NCBI GenBank assembly: GCA_963734055.1
Contig: CAVTFQ010000010.1
Location: 62,001-126,000 of the forward strand
DNA length: 64,000 nucleotides
Reading direction: 5' to 3'
DNA from: CAIWHR01 sp963734055
Lineage (GTDB): Bacteria; Pseudomonadota; Gammaproteobacteria; Burkholderiales; Casimicrobiaceae
The notes under the pieces were generated by a model, which saw only the letters and a program-made list of their open reading frames with translations, was not told where the DNA came from and ran no database searches. Positions within the stretch are counted from its first letter, which is position 1, and every line of letters starts with the position of its first letter. The position numbers were made by a program, and so were the translations under genes. Shown in pieces: positions 18,101 through 27,287 of the stretch.

Positions 18101-18719
18101 CCTCGAGCGGAACGAGTTGCAGGTGATCGAGCTTGCGCGGCGCACGGAACAGGACGCCGCCGCGATGCGCCTCGCGGCCCTCCGGCGTGTGCGCGGCCCA
18201 CGCCGCATAGCGCGTCGCGACGTCGAGCGCTCGGGCGTTGGCCGCCTCGTCCTGCTGCCAGCGGGCGACGGCATTGGCGAATGCGAGCTCGGCGAACGGC
18301 TCGCCCATCGCCGCCTCGACCGCGCGGCGAAGCGCTTCCCCATCGAACGCCGCGGCCTCGGCCGCCTTGTGGGCGTTCATCGCGCGGCGCTGGACGAACA
18401 GCCGCTTGACCGCGTAGAGCGGCGCGAGCTCGTGGTGCTGCGCCTCGAGCGCGCGCACCTCGCCCACGATCCCGAAGAGCTCGGCGAGGAAGTCCTCGAC
18501 GTGCGGGGCAAGCGCGATCAGGAGCTCCGACTCGCTCTTGCGATCGAGCTCGTCCGACGCGCGCCGCGCGGCGCCGAGGCGATCGCCCAGCGGCGCGTCG
18601 GCCTCGCGCAGATGCGAGACGAACAGCGCGTCGATGCGCGCCGCGCCCTCGACGCTGTACAGATCGGCGAAGGCGAGGCCCGCGGGCAGCGACAGCGGCG
18701 GGTGCGGGAGCGATGACAT
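15153..18719 (-). CDS. Large fused GltD/PyrK-like Fe-S flavoprotein
   Basis: A 1188-residue oxidoreductase. The first 240 residues are a helical domain I do not recognise. Cysteine clusters follow: CIWCHEQGKDSC (about 247-258) and HRICNDCMKSC (about 330-340), resembling the Fe-S domain of glutamate synthase small subunits. Next come FAD motif GMGPAGFTLAHHL (about 398) and NAD(P) motif GGGLTAIDTATEAL (about 574). Residues about 880-1100 are a ferredoxin reductase-type module with RPGQFYRLQN and the GGGLGNAVL nucleotide loop, as in dihydroorotate dehydrogenase subunit PyrK. The C-terminus adds a Cys set (QCMMKEICAQC, then FSC) for a further cluster. It probably moves electrons between NAD(P)H and another carrier; the substrate is unknown. 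Confidence 0.85.
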   Translation of the reverse strand: MSSLPHPPLSLPAGLAFADLYSVEGAARIDALFVSHLREADAPLGDRLGAARRASDELDRKSESELLIALAPHVEDFLAELFGIVGEVRALEAQHHELAPLYAVKRLFVQRRAMNAHKAAEAAAFDGEALRRAVEAAMGEPFAELAFANAVARWQQDEAANARALDVATRYAAWAAHTPEGREAHRGGVLFRAPRKLDHLQLVPLEAVNVNGVTAWKHPGDHLRRREGFALTDPGMDLPAALGEAHYCIWCHEQGKDSCARGLPEKKPADGRVQEIPFRRSPFGVVLAGCPLEEKISEFQKLRAEGWPVGALAIMCVDNPLVAGTGHRICNDCMKSCIYQKTDPVDVPQAETRILKDVLALPWGFEVYSLLTRWNPLNLRRPLPLPASGKRVLVVGMGPAGFTLAHHLLNDGHTVVGIDGLKIEPLEAALSGVTLDGERVPFAPVRDVAALSEPLDARRMAGFGGVAEYGITVRWDKNFLKLIRLLLERRSRFALHGGVRFGGTLDAEGAFAFGFDHVAVAAGAGKPTVLELPNGLVNGVRTASDFLMALQLTGAARTDSLANMQVRLPVIVIGGGLTAIDTATEALAYYPVQVEKFLARCETLVAERGAAAVEGAWAEDERAIAHEFLAHARALRAERAAAKRAGRAARVAELLQAWGGVTIAYRRRLIDSPAYTLNHEEVGKALEEGIRFAEGLTPLAVHTDADGRASALEVSEQHNDGDGVWHEYARMTLPARTILIAAGTQPNTVLAREDAAHFHLDGKFFRLLDEHGGPATPIRGLAKPATPAVLTDIRADGRATSFFGDLHPSYAGNVVKAMASAKQGAPIVTRMLERIAPASAHDDAAFLAALGRELRATVVRVERLTPTIVEVVVHAPAAARRFRPGQFYRLQNFEALAPTMAGTRLAMEGIALTGAWVDRERGLVSTIVLEMGGSSDLCAQLEPGERVILMGPTGTPTEIESGETVVLAGGGLGNAVLFSIGQAFRAAGSKVLYFAGYKRCADRYKVADIEAAADAVVWCCDEAPGFEPTRPQDRACVGNIVEAMRAYACGELGTQPVPLADCERLIAIGSDAMMAAVGRARQTVLAPHLPRVRRALASINSPMQCMMKEICAQCLQPQRDPATGKVTYVFSCFNQDQPLDRVDFPGLAARLAQNSVQEKLTAQWIAHCLGAVRAVRSELSSLTETTKA

Positions 18720-18759
18720 GCGGTGAATCGGCGTCGGGCGCGACTGCGCAAAAGCTTTA

Positions 18760-18789
18760 ATTTTACCGTCGTACGGACACCCCCGTCAG
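18760..18789 (-). promoter_or_regulatory. Candidate promoter of the large flavoprotein gene
   Basis: On the minus strand CTGACG (18789-18784) and TAAAAT (18765-18760) are separated by 18 bp, about 40 bp before ATG 18719. This is the AT-rich island of the divergent region between the flavoprotein and the ABC binding-protein gene. Confidence 0.4.
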
Positions 18790-18936
18790 GCCGACAGGTT
18801 CTATGCTTGTGTTCGAGGCTCCCGGGGATGGACCATCCGCGGCAATACCCTCTGTTGCAAGTCAACCGTCAAGCGTCGCCGACCGTTCTCGCCTGCCACG
18901 ATGGACAATACCGGTTCCGCCCCCGCCGGAGACCCC

Positions 18937-20139
18937 ATGACCCGTCTCAGCCGCTTCGCCTGGCTCGTCGTCACCGCCCTTGTCGTCGCCGCGGCGGCTC
19001 CGGTCCCGGCGCAGCCGATCCGGATCGGCGAGCTCAACAGCTACAAGACGTTTCCGGCGTTCCTCGAGCCGTACAAGAAGGGCATGGAGCTCGCGGTCGC
19101 CGAAATCAATGCGGCAGGCGGCGTCCTCGGCCGGCCGCTCGAGATCGTCGTCCGCGACGACAACGGCAACCCGGGAGATGCGGTGCGCGTGGCGGAAGAA
19201 CTCCTCTCCCGCGAGAAGGTCGCGCTGCTCATGGGCACGTTCGCGTCGAACGTCGGGCTCGCCGTCGCCGACTTCGCGAAGCAGCGGAAGGTCGTGTTCC
19301 TCGCGGCCGAGCCTTTGACCGACAAGATCGTCTGGGAGTCGGGCAATCGCTACACGTTCCGGCTGCGCACGTCGACGTACATGCAGACCGCGATGCTCGT
19401 GCCCGAGGCAGCGAAGCTTGGCAAGAAACGGTGGGCGATCGTCTATCCGAACTACGAGTACGGCCAGGCGGCGACGGCGGCGTTCAAGCAGTTGATGATC
19501 GGACTGCAGGGCGGCGGCATCGAGTTCGTCGAGTTCGCGGTGCCGTTGGGCAAGATCGACGCCGGGCCCGTCGTGCAGGCCATGCTCGACGCGAAGCCCG
19601 ACGCGATCTTCTCGTCGCTGTTCGCAACCGACCTCGCGCGGTTCGTCCGCGAGGGCGAGCTGCGCGGATTGTTCAAGGGGCGCCCGGTGTTCAACCTGCT
19701 CGGCGGCGAGCCCGAGTACCTCGATCCGCTCAAGGAAGAGGCGCCGGTCGGGTGGTGGGTCACGGGCTACCCGTGGTACGGCATCGACACGGCCGCGCAC
19801 AGGCGCTTCCGCGACGCGTACCAGGCGAAGTTCAACGACTACCCGCGTCTGGGCTCGGTCGTCGGCTACAGCGTGGTGATGGCGGCGGCGGCGGCGATCG
19901 CCAAGGCGGGATCGACCGACACCGAAAAGCTCGTTGCAGCGTTGAGCGGGCTCACCTTCGAATCGCCGTTCGGGCCGATCACGTTCAGGGCGCTCGATCA
20001 CCAGTCGACGATGGGGGCCTACGTCGGACGCACGGCGGTCAGGGATGGCAAGGGCGTCATGGTCGACTGGCGCTATGCCGACGGCAAGGACTACCTGCCT
20101 TCGGACGACGCCGTCAGGCGCCGGCGTCCAGCGGACTGA
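18937..20139 (+). CDS. Liv-type ABC transporter substrate-binding protein
   Basis: A 400-residue periplasmic type I binding protein (Peripla_BP_6/LivK class) for amino acids or similar small organic acids. Residues 1-26 form a signal peptide. The mature chain begins QPIRIGELNSY and shows family features: GMELAVAEINAAGGVLGRPL, DDNGNPGDAVRVAEELL, LMGTFASNVGLAVADFA and YPNYEYGQ. ATG 18937 is preferred to the in-frame ATG 18901 because GGAG lies 8 bp before it and the signal peptide starts directly. The fused permease and the ATPase follow after a repeat-bearing 200-bp gap. Confidence 0.9.
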   Translation: MTRLSRFAWLVVTALVVAAAAPVPAQPIRIGELNSYKTFPAFLEPYKKGMELAVAEINAAGGVLGRPLEIVVRDDNGNPGDAVRVAEELLSREKVALLMGTFASNVGLAVADFAKQRKVVFLAAEPLTDKIVWESGNRYTFRLRTSTYMQTAMLVPEAAKLGKKRWAIVYPNYEYGQAATAAFKQLMIGLQGGGIEFVEFAVPLGKIDAGPVVQAMLDAKPDAIFSSLFATDLARFVREGELRGLFKGRPVFNLLGGEPEYLDPLKEEAPVGWWVTGYPWYGIDTAAHRRFRDAYQAKFNDYPRLGSVVGYSVVMAAAAAIAKAGSTDTEKLVAALSGLTFESPFGPITFRALDHQSTMGAYVGRTAVRDGKGVMVDWRYADGKDYLPSDDAVRRRRPAD

Positions 20140-20221
20140 GTCGCACACGCTCCGCAGCCCCACCCTCTCCGCTCCCAAGGCGAGCGGCCCGAGAGGGCTA
20201 GAATCGCGGTCACTGTTCGGA

Positions 20222-20304
20222 AGAAGTAGGGTCAGACCCGACTTTTCGGCGGCGACTGCCATCAAAGCGGTCGGCGGTGGAAAGTAGGGTCTGACCCTAC
20301 TTCT
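20222..20304. repeat. REPIN-like repeat pair
   Basis: Two 18-bp perfect inverted ends (AGAAGTAGGGTCAGACCC at 20222-20239 and its complement at 20287-20304) flank a 47-bp core. Each end belongs to a 21-bp palindrome: AAGTAGGGTC-T-GACCCTACTT at 20282-20302 is perfect, and the copy at 20224-20244 has one mismatch. A short direct repeat CCCTACTTCTCAA follows. This is the structure of a REP doublet or REPIN. It sits between the binding-protein and permease genes. Confidence 0.75.
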
Positions 20305-20340
20305 CAACCCTACTTCTCAACGGACGCGCCTCCCTCCCGC

Positions 20341-22227
20341 GTGTCGCCCGCCTCCCTCCTCGCGCAGCTCCTGAACGGCCTCGCCGGCGCCTCGTCGCTG
20401 TTTCTCGTCGCGGCCGGGCTGACGCTGATCTTCGGCGTGACGCGGGTCGTCAACTTCGCCCACGGCTCGCTCTACATGCTGGGCGCCTACGTGGCCTGGT
20501 CGCTCGTCGAAGTGCTCGGCCGCGGCCCGGTCGGCTTCTGGGGCGCCGTGATCCTCGCGGCGCTGTCGGTCGCCGTGATCGGCGCGCTCGTCGAGTCTCT
20601 CTTCCTGAAGCGCATCTACGGGGCCCCCGAGCTTCTGCAGCTCGCGGCGACGTTCGGCATCGTGCTGATCGTCCGCGATGCCGCGCTTTACGCGTGGGGG
20701 CCCGAGGACCGGCTCGGCCCGCGTGCTGCGGGATTCTCCGGAGCCATCGACCTCTTCGGCCGCGCCGTCCCGACCTATGACCTGCTGCTGCTGGTGGTGG
20801 GACCGCTCGTCTTCTACGCCCTGTGGGCGGTCGTCAACCGGACTCGCTTCGGCATCCTGGTCCGCGCCGCGTCGGAGAACCGAACGCTGACCGGCGCGCT
20901 CGGCATCGACGAGGGCCGCCTGTTCACGCTCGTGTTCGCGCTCGGCGCGTTTCTCGCGGGCCTCGCGGGGGCGCTCCGGCTCCCCGACGAGCCGGCGAAC
21001 CTCGGCATGGACCTCTCGGTGATCGCCGAGGCATTCGTCGTGACCGTCGTCGGGGGCCTGGGCTCGATCCCGGGCGCGTTCGTCGCGGCGCTCATCATCG
21101 GACTCACGCGCGCGCTCTGCATCGCGCTCGGCACCGTCGACGTGGCCGGCATTGCGGTCGCGTTCCCCAAGCTCACGCTGGTGGCGGAGTTCGTTGTCAT
21201 GGCGATCGTGCTTGCGGTCAAGCCGTACGGGCTCCTGGGCTCGGCCCCCGCCGCGCCGCCGACCACACCGGTCGCCGAGTTTCGGGAGCTCGTCGTGCCG
21301 CCGGGCCGTCGCGCGTTCGCCGGCGCACTGGCTCTCGCGTTGGTTGCGGCGCTCCTGCCGCTCGCAGGGGACGATTACTCTGTGGTGCTCGCGACCGACA
21401 TCCTGGTCCTCGCGCTCTTCGCGGCCAGCCTCCAGTTCCTGATGGGAACGGGCGGGCTCGCATCGTTCGGTCACGCTGCGTATTTCGGGCTGGGCGCGTA
21501 TGGTGCGGCGCTCGCGGTCAGGCACGGCGTTCCGATGGAGCTCGCGCTCGTTGCCGCTCCGCTCGTCGCGCTCGCGGGAGCGCTCGTCTTCGGCTGGTTC
21601 TGCGTGCGGCTCTCGGGCGTCTATCTCGCGATGCTGACGCTCGCGTTCGCGCAGATCGTCTGGTCGATCGCGTTCCAGTGGGACACGGTGACGGGCGGGT
21701 CGAACGGGGTCGTCGGCGTGTGGCCGGCAGCGTGGCTCGCGAGCCAGCGCGCGTACTACTGGTTCACGCTGGCTGTCATCGGCGCGGCGCTCGTCGCCAT
21801 CGCGTGGATCGCGCACGCTCCGTTCGGGTACGCGTTGCGGGCAAGTCGCGATTCGCCGCTCCGCGCCGAAGCGCAGGGCATCGACGTACGGAGGATCCAC
21901 TGGGCCGCCTTCGCAGCCGCGGGCGCGTTCGCGGGTCTTGCGGGCGGGCTCTACGCCTTCTCCAAGGGCAGCATCTCCCCGGAAACGCTTGCGATTCCGC
22001 GCTCGGTCGACGCGCTCGTGATGGTCCTGCTCGGCGGGCTCAACGCGCTGGCCGGTCCGCTCATCGGCGCGGCGACGTTCACGTGGCTGTCCGACACGCT
22101 CGCGCGCGCGACCGAATACTGGCGCGCCGTGCTGGGCGCGGCGATCCTCGCGATCGTCATCGCGTTTCCGATGGGCATCGGCGGCGCGGCCCGGCGTGTC
22201 GTCGCACGGCTGAAAGCAATCTCATGA
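20341..22227 (+). CDS. Fused LivH-LivM ABC permease
   Basis: A 628-residue inner-membrane protein joining two branched-chain amino-acid-type permeases. Residues 1-300 match LivH (SLFLVAAGLTLIFGVTRVVN, FAHGSLYMLGAY, VTVVGGLGSIPGAFVAALII). After a short linker (about 305-325), residues 330-628 match LivM (GLASFGHAAYFGLGAYGAAL, YALRASRDSPLRAEAQGIDV, VMVLLGGLNALAGPLIGA). About 16-18 hydrophobic segments are visible. GTG 20341 lacks a good ribosome site and lies 36 bp after the REPIN-like repeat, so the start is uncertain. The gene ends in a 4-bp ATGA overlap with livG. Confidence 0.92.
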   Translation: MSPASLLAQLLNGLAGASSLFLVAAGLTLIFGVTRVVNFAHGSLYMLGAYVAWSLVEVLGRGPVGFWGAVILAALSVAVIGALVESLFLKRIYGAPELLQLAATFGIVLIVRDAALYAWGPEDRLGPRAAGFSGAIDLFGRAVPTYDLLLLVVGPLVFYALWAVVNRTRFGILVRAASENRTLTGALGIDEGRLFTLVFALGAFLAGLAGALRLPDEPANLGMDLSVIAEAFVVTVVGGLGSIPGAFVAALIIGLTRALCIALGTVDVAGIAVAFPKLTLVAEFVVMAIVLAVKPYGLLGSAPAAPPTTPVAEFRELVVPPGRRAFAGALALALVAALLPLAGDDYSVVLATDILVLALFAASLQFLMGTGGLASFGHAAYFGLGAYGAALAVRHGVPMELALVAAPLVALAGALVFGWFCVRLSGVYLAMLTLAFAQIVWSIAFQWDTVTGGSNGVVGVWPAAWLASQRAYYWFTLAVIGAALVAIAWIAHAPFGYALRASRDSPLRAEAQGIDVRRIHWAAFAAAGAFAGLAGGLYAFSKGSISPETLAIPRSVDALVMVLLGGLNALAGPLIGAATFTWLSDTLARATEYWRAVLGAAILAIVIAFPMGIGGAARRVVARLKAIS

Positions 22228-22976
22228 GCGCGCCAGTGCTCGAAGTCGAGCGGCTCACGAAGGCCTTCGGGGGCGTGGACGCCGTGAAGGGGATCTCGTT
22301 CCGCGTGGACGCGGGCGAGCTCGTCGCGCTGATCGGGCCGAACGGCGCCGGAAAGACGACCTGCTTCAACCTGGTCAACGGCCAGCTCGCGCCGGACGAA
22401 GGGACGGTCGCGCTGGATGGCGAGAGGATCGACGGTCTCGCGCCCCGCATGGTCGCCCGCCGCGGCGTGGGGCGCACGTTCCAGGTGGCCGCGACGTTCG
22501 CGTCGATGACGGTCCGCGAAAACGTGCAGACGGCGCTCCTCGCGCGTCGCCGCGCGCACCGCGGCCTCGGCGCGCGCGCGACCGACCTCTTGCGCGACGA
22601 GGCCGATGCGCTGCTCGAGCGGGTCAGGATGGCCCGGTTCGCCGATCAGGGCTGCGCGACGCTCGCCTACGGCGACGCGAAGCGCGTCGAGCTCGCGCTC
22701 GCGCTCGCTGCGGAGCCGCGGCTCCTGCTGATGGACGAGCCGACCGCCGGCATGTCGCCCCGCTCGCGGGGGCGCCTCATGGAGATCGCGGTCGCGCTCG
22801 CGCGCGAGGAGCGGATCGCGGTGCTCTTCACCGAGCACGACATGGATGTCGTGTTCGGCCACGCCGATCGCGTCATCGTTCTCGACCGCGGCCGCGTGAT
22901 CGCCGAAGGAACGCCGGCCGCGATCCGTGCCAACGCCCGCGTGCAGGCCGTCTACCTGGGCAGCGAAGAGGTGTAG
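22224..22976 (+). CDS. livG: LivG-type ABC transporter ATPase
   Basis: A 250-residue cytoplasmic ATPase energising the Liv-type permease. Walker A GPNGAGKTT (about 37-45), Q-loop GRTFQVAATF (about 85), signature-region LAYGDAKRVELALAL, Walker B LLLMDEPTAGM (about 170) and switch His in FTEHDMDVVF are in order. The C-terminal EGTPAAIRANARVQAVYLG is typical of LivG. Translation is coupled to the permease by an ATGA overlap. The usual partner LivF is absent: the next gene is convergent only 6 bp away. Confidence 0.93.
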   Translation: MSAPVLEVERLTKAFGGVDAVKGISFRVDAGELVALIGPNGAGKTTCFNLVNGQLAPDEGTVALDGERIDGLAPRMVARRGVGRTFQVAATFASMTVRENVQTALLARRRAHRGLGARATDLLRDEADALLERVRMARFADQGCATLAYGDAKRVELALALAAEPRLLLMDEPTAGMSPRSRGRLMEIAVALAREERIAVLFTEHDMDVVFGHADRVIVLDRGRVIAEGTPAAIRANARVQAVYLGSEEV

Positions 22977-22982
22977 CGCCGC

Positions 22983-24161
22983 CTAGGCGGCGAGACGCGC
23001 GAAGCCGTCCATCAGATCAGCGATGAGGTCCTCCGGATCCTCGAGCCCGATCGCGAGCCGGAGGCACGGTCCGCCGGCGTCCCAGCGCGTGGCCGTGCGC
23101 GCACGCTCCGGATAGATGGGGATGACGAGGCTTTCGAAGCCGCCCCAGCTCCAGCCCATGCCGAAGAGCTGCATGCCGTCGAGCATCGCATCGATCCTCG
23201 CCTTGGCGACCGGCTCGAGCACGATCGTGAACAGTCCCGACCCCGCGCGAAAGTCGCGCCGCCAGAGCTCGTGACCCCGCGAACCGGGCAGCGGCGGATA
23301 GATGACCTCGCGGACCTCGGGCCGCGCGGCGAGCCACCGGGCGATCGCGAGCGCGCTCGCCTGATGCCGCTCGAGCCGCAGCGGAAGCGTGCGAAAGCCG
23401 CGCAGCCCGAGGAAGCAGTCGTCGCTCGACGGCGTCACGCCGAGGTCGGTCCACAGCCGCTCGAGCGGGCGTGCGGCGCCCTCGTTGGCGAGGATCAGGC
23501 CCAAAAGGACGTCGGAGTGACCGCCCAGGTACTTGGTCGCGGCGTGCACCGACACGTCGACGCCGTGATCGAACGAGCGGAAGCCGAACGGCGTCGCCCA
23601 CGAGTTGTCGATCGCGACGCGCGCGCCGAGACGGTGGGCAACCGCCGAGATCGCGGCGATGTCCTGCACCTCGAACGTGAGCGAGCCCGGCGATTCGGTG
23701 AACACGAGCTTGGTGTTGGGCCGGAACTCGCGCTCGATCGCAGACCCGGCCAGCGGATCGTAGTAGCCGACCTCGATGCCGAGCCGCGGCAGGTGGATGT
23801 CGCAAAACCGCCGCGTCGGACCGTAGACCGCGTCGGTGACGAGCGCGTGATCGCCCGCCTGCAATAGGGCGAGGAACGGCAGCGTCGTCGCCGCGAGCCC
23901 GGAGGGGACGGCGAACGCCCGGTGCCCGCCTTCGACTTCGGTCACCGCCTCCTGCAGGTCGGTCACGGTCGGCAGGCCGTGCAGGCCGTAGCTGATCCCC
24001 TCGTACTCGCCGGCCGCGGCCTGCTCGAGCGCCGCGACCGTCGGAAAGAGCATCGTCGTCGCGCGGAAGACCGGCGTGTTGACGGCCCCCATGAATCGCG
24101 TGGGATCGCGTCCCAGGTGGCTGGCCTGCGTGGACGGCTTCCAGCGCTTGTCTCCGCTCAC
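22983..24161 (-). CDS. metC: Cystathionine beta-lyase
   Basis: A 392-residue PLP enzyme of the Cys/Met metabolism family, expected to cleave cystathionine to homocysteine, pyruvate and ammonia in the cytosol. The PLP lysine lies in VHAATKYLGGHSDVLLG (about 205), with the upstream substrate-site Tyr in YGLHGLPTVTDLQ and Asp in AIDNSWATP. GTG 24161 is chosen because the family begins there (SGDKRWKPSTQASHLGRDP) and a GGAGG site lies about 9 bp upstream; longer frames run into gntK. It ends tail-to-tail with livG, leaving 6 bp. Confidence 0.92.
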   Translation of the reverse strand: MSGDKRWKPSTQASHLGRDPTRFMGAVNTPVFRATTMLFPTVAALEQAAAGEYEGISYGLHGLPTVTDLQEAVTEVEGGHRAFAVPSGLAATTLPFLALLQAGDHALVTDAVYGPTRRFCDIHLPRLGIEVGYYDPLAGSAIEREFRPNTKLVFTESPGSLTFEVQDIAAISAVAHRLGARVAIDNSWATPFGFRSFDHGVDVSVHAATKYLGGHSDVLLGLILANEGAARPLERLWTDLGVTPSSDDCFLGLRGFRTLPLRLERHQASALAIARWLAARPEVREVIYPPLPGSRGHELWRRDFRAGSGLFTIVLEPVAKARIDAMLDGMQLFGMGWSWGGFESLVIPIYPERARTATRWDAGGPCLRLAIGLEDPEDLIADLMDGFARLAA

Positions 24162-24203
24162 CGGGTAGCCTCCCCCAGGCTCGCCGCTGCGCGGCTTCGC
24201 GCA

Positions 24204-24224
24204 CCCCCTCCACGAAGGAGGGGG
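24204..24224 (-). terminator. GC hairpin between gntK and metC
   Basis: CCCCCTCC and GGAGGGGG form a perfect 8-bp stem around a 5-nt loop, in the 91-bp gap between two minus-strand genes. It may terminate gntK transcripts or be a small dispersed repeat; no T-run is present. Confidence 0.4.
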
Positions 24225-24252
24225 CGAGCGCCTTGGGGCGGCCCGGCGGCGC

Positions 24253-24762
24253 TCATGCCGGCGCGGCTCCCGCGCCGAGCCAGCCCCGGATTCGCGCGAC
24301 CTCGTCCGCGACCGCGGTGCCGGCGTCGACGACGATCGCATCGGCCGGCTCCTCGAGCGCCGCGAACTGGCTCGCGAGCAGCGACGCCGGCATGTAGCGA
24401 TGCTGCCTCGTCGCGAGCCGCGCGGCGATGGTCGCGTAGTCGCCCCTGAGGTGCACGAAGCGCACGTCGCCGGGAGCCTTCGCGGCGCGGGCCAGCCGGT
24501 CGCGGTACGACTGCCTGAGCGCCGAGCACGCGAGCACCGCGTGACCTCCCCGGGCGAGGATGGCCGCCATTTCCGCGGCGAGGCGGTCGAGCCAGGGCCA
24601 TCGGTCGGCATCGGTCAGCGGCGTGCCCGCGGCCATCTTGGCGACGTTCTCGGCGGGATGATAGTCGTCGCCCTCGATGAACGGCCAGCCGAGCGCAGCG
24701 GCAAGCGCCTGTCCGACGACCGTCTTGCCGCAACCGCTCACGCCCATCACCACGACGATCAT
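24253..24762 (-). CDS. gntK: Gluconokinase
   Basis: A 169-residue cytosolic kinase converting gluconate to 6-phosphogluconate with ATP. It has the P-loop GVSGCGKT (about 7-14), EGDDYHPAENVAKMAAGTPL, DRWPWL, ACSALRQSYRDRLR-like and RQHRYMPASLLASQFAALE, all hallmarks of the GntK/IdnK family, and normal length. No gluconate transporter or Entner-Doudoroff gene is nearby. The 166 bp upstream (24763-24928) hold no gene. Confidence 0.95.
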   Translation of the reverse strand: MIVVVMGVSGCGKTVVGQALAAALGWPFIEGDDYHPAENVAKMAAGTPLTDADRWPWLDRLAAEMAAILARGGHAVLACSALRQSYRDRLARAAKAPGDVRFVHLRGDYATIAARLATRQHRYMPASLLASQFAALEEPADAIVVDAGTAVADEVARIRGWLGAGAAPA

Positions 24763-24928
24763 CGCATCCGCCCCGTGGCCGCGATGCTACCGGTTCGCGC
24801 GCGCCGAGCCAATGGCTCCGCCGGCCTCTTCCACCGGCGGGATGAGCGCGCAGCCGGACCAAGGGCCGGCCTCGATCCTTCGGCGACGCACCGTTCGGGC
24901 CTTGGCTCGCTTCGCTCGCCCGCCTCAC

Positions 24929-25777
24929 TCAGTCGTGCCGCGTCCGGCGCGACGCGGCGATCGCCGCGCCGACGATCAGCGTGCCGCCGGCGAGCGTCCG
25001 GACCCCCGGCCACTCGCCCAGCAGCAGCGCGGCGAGCACGATGCCGTAGACCGGCTCGAGCGCGGCGACGGTCGCCGCCGTGTGCGCGGTGACGCCGGCC
25101 AACGCGGCGATGAAGAGCGTGTGGGCGAGCGCCGTGCAGGCGATCCCGAGAACGAGCAGGAGCGCGATCTCGCGCGCCGCGATCGTGCCCGGCTCGCCGC
25201 TCCACGCGAGAACGGGCAGCAGCACGACCGCCGCCCAGAGGTTCTGCCCGAACGCAATGTCGATAGCGGAGCGGTCGGCGGCGAGGCGACGGTTGCGCAC
25301 CGTGAGAAGCGCGAACGTGAAGCCCGACATGACGCCCCACGCGAGTCCCTGCACTGTGCGGTTCCCGAGCGAAGGCTCCGGCACGAGCAGTCCGAGACCG
25401 GCCGCGACCGCAAGCGCCGTCGCCCCTTCGGCCGCGCTAAAGCGGCGCCCGAGCATCAGGCGCTCGAGCACGAGCGTGAACATGGGAAAGCTCGCGAACC
25501 CGAGCAGGCCGATCGCCACCCCCGCCGCCTGGATCGCGGCGAAGAAGCTGCCCCAGTGCAGCGCGAGGACCGCGCCGTTGGCGGCGAGATTACGGTCGAG
25601 CGGCGACCGGACGTCGCCGCATCGCAGGCCGACGATCGCGAGCACCGCCGCGGCGACGAGGGTCCGTCCGAGCACGATCACGACCGGCGAGAGATCGAGC
25701 CAGCGGCCGAACAAACCCGCGAATCCGAACAGCAGGACCGCCGTGTGCAGCGCGGCAAGCGCCTGCGGGCGAGTCAC
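24929..25777 (-). CDS. DMT-superfamily EamA transporter
   Basis: A predicted inner-membrane carrier of about 282 residues with ten hydrophobic segments in two EamA repeats. The first starts ALAALHTAVLLFGFAGLFGR; the second has GLAWGVMSGFTFALLTVRNR and AATVAALEPVYGIVLAALLL. The ending GGTLIVGAAIAASRR is typical. The frame is open far upstream because the antisense of the glutamine synthetase-like gene has no stops, so the start is inferred: GTG 25777 directly precedes the first EamA helix, and GTG 25834 would add 19 residues. The substrate is unknown. Confidence 0.85.
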   Translation of the reverse strand: MTRPQALAALHTAVLLFGFAGLFGRWLDLSPVVIVLGRTLVAAAVLAIVGLRCGDVRSPLDRNLAANGAVLALHWGSFFAAIQAAGVAIGLLGFASFPMFTLVLERLMLGRRFSAAEGATALAVAAGLGLLVPEPSLGNRTVQGLAWGVMSGFTFALLTVRNRRLAADRSAIDIAFGQNLWAAVVLLPVLAWSGEPGTIAAREIALLLVLGIACTALAHTLFIAALAGVTAHTAATVAALEPVYGIVLAALLLGEWPGVRTLAGGTLIVGAAIAASRRTRHD

Positions 25778-25894
25778 AGCCGGTTGCGATCGCGCGGGTC
25801 CACCCGCGGATTGTGCCACCGGCACCGTCGACACCGTTGGCGGTGGGCTATCATCTGCCGCGATTCCTCCGCCCCCTCTCCCCCGGAGACGCCC

Positions 25895-27268
<1,374 letters not shown>

Positions 27269-27287
27269 GGCCGTCATCCGGAGGCTC

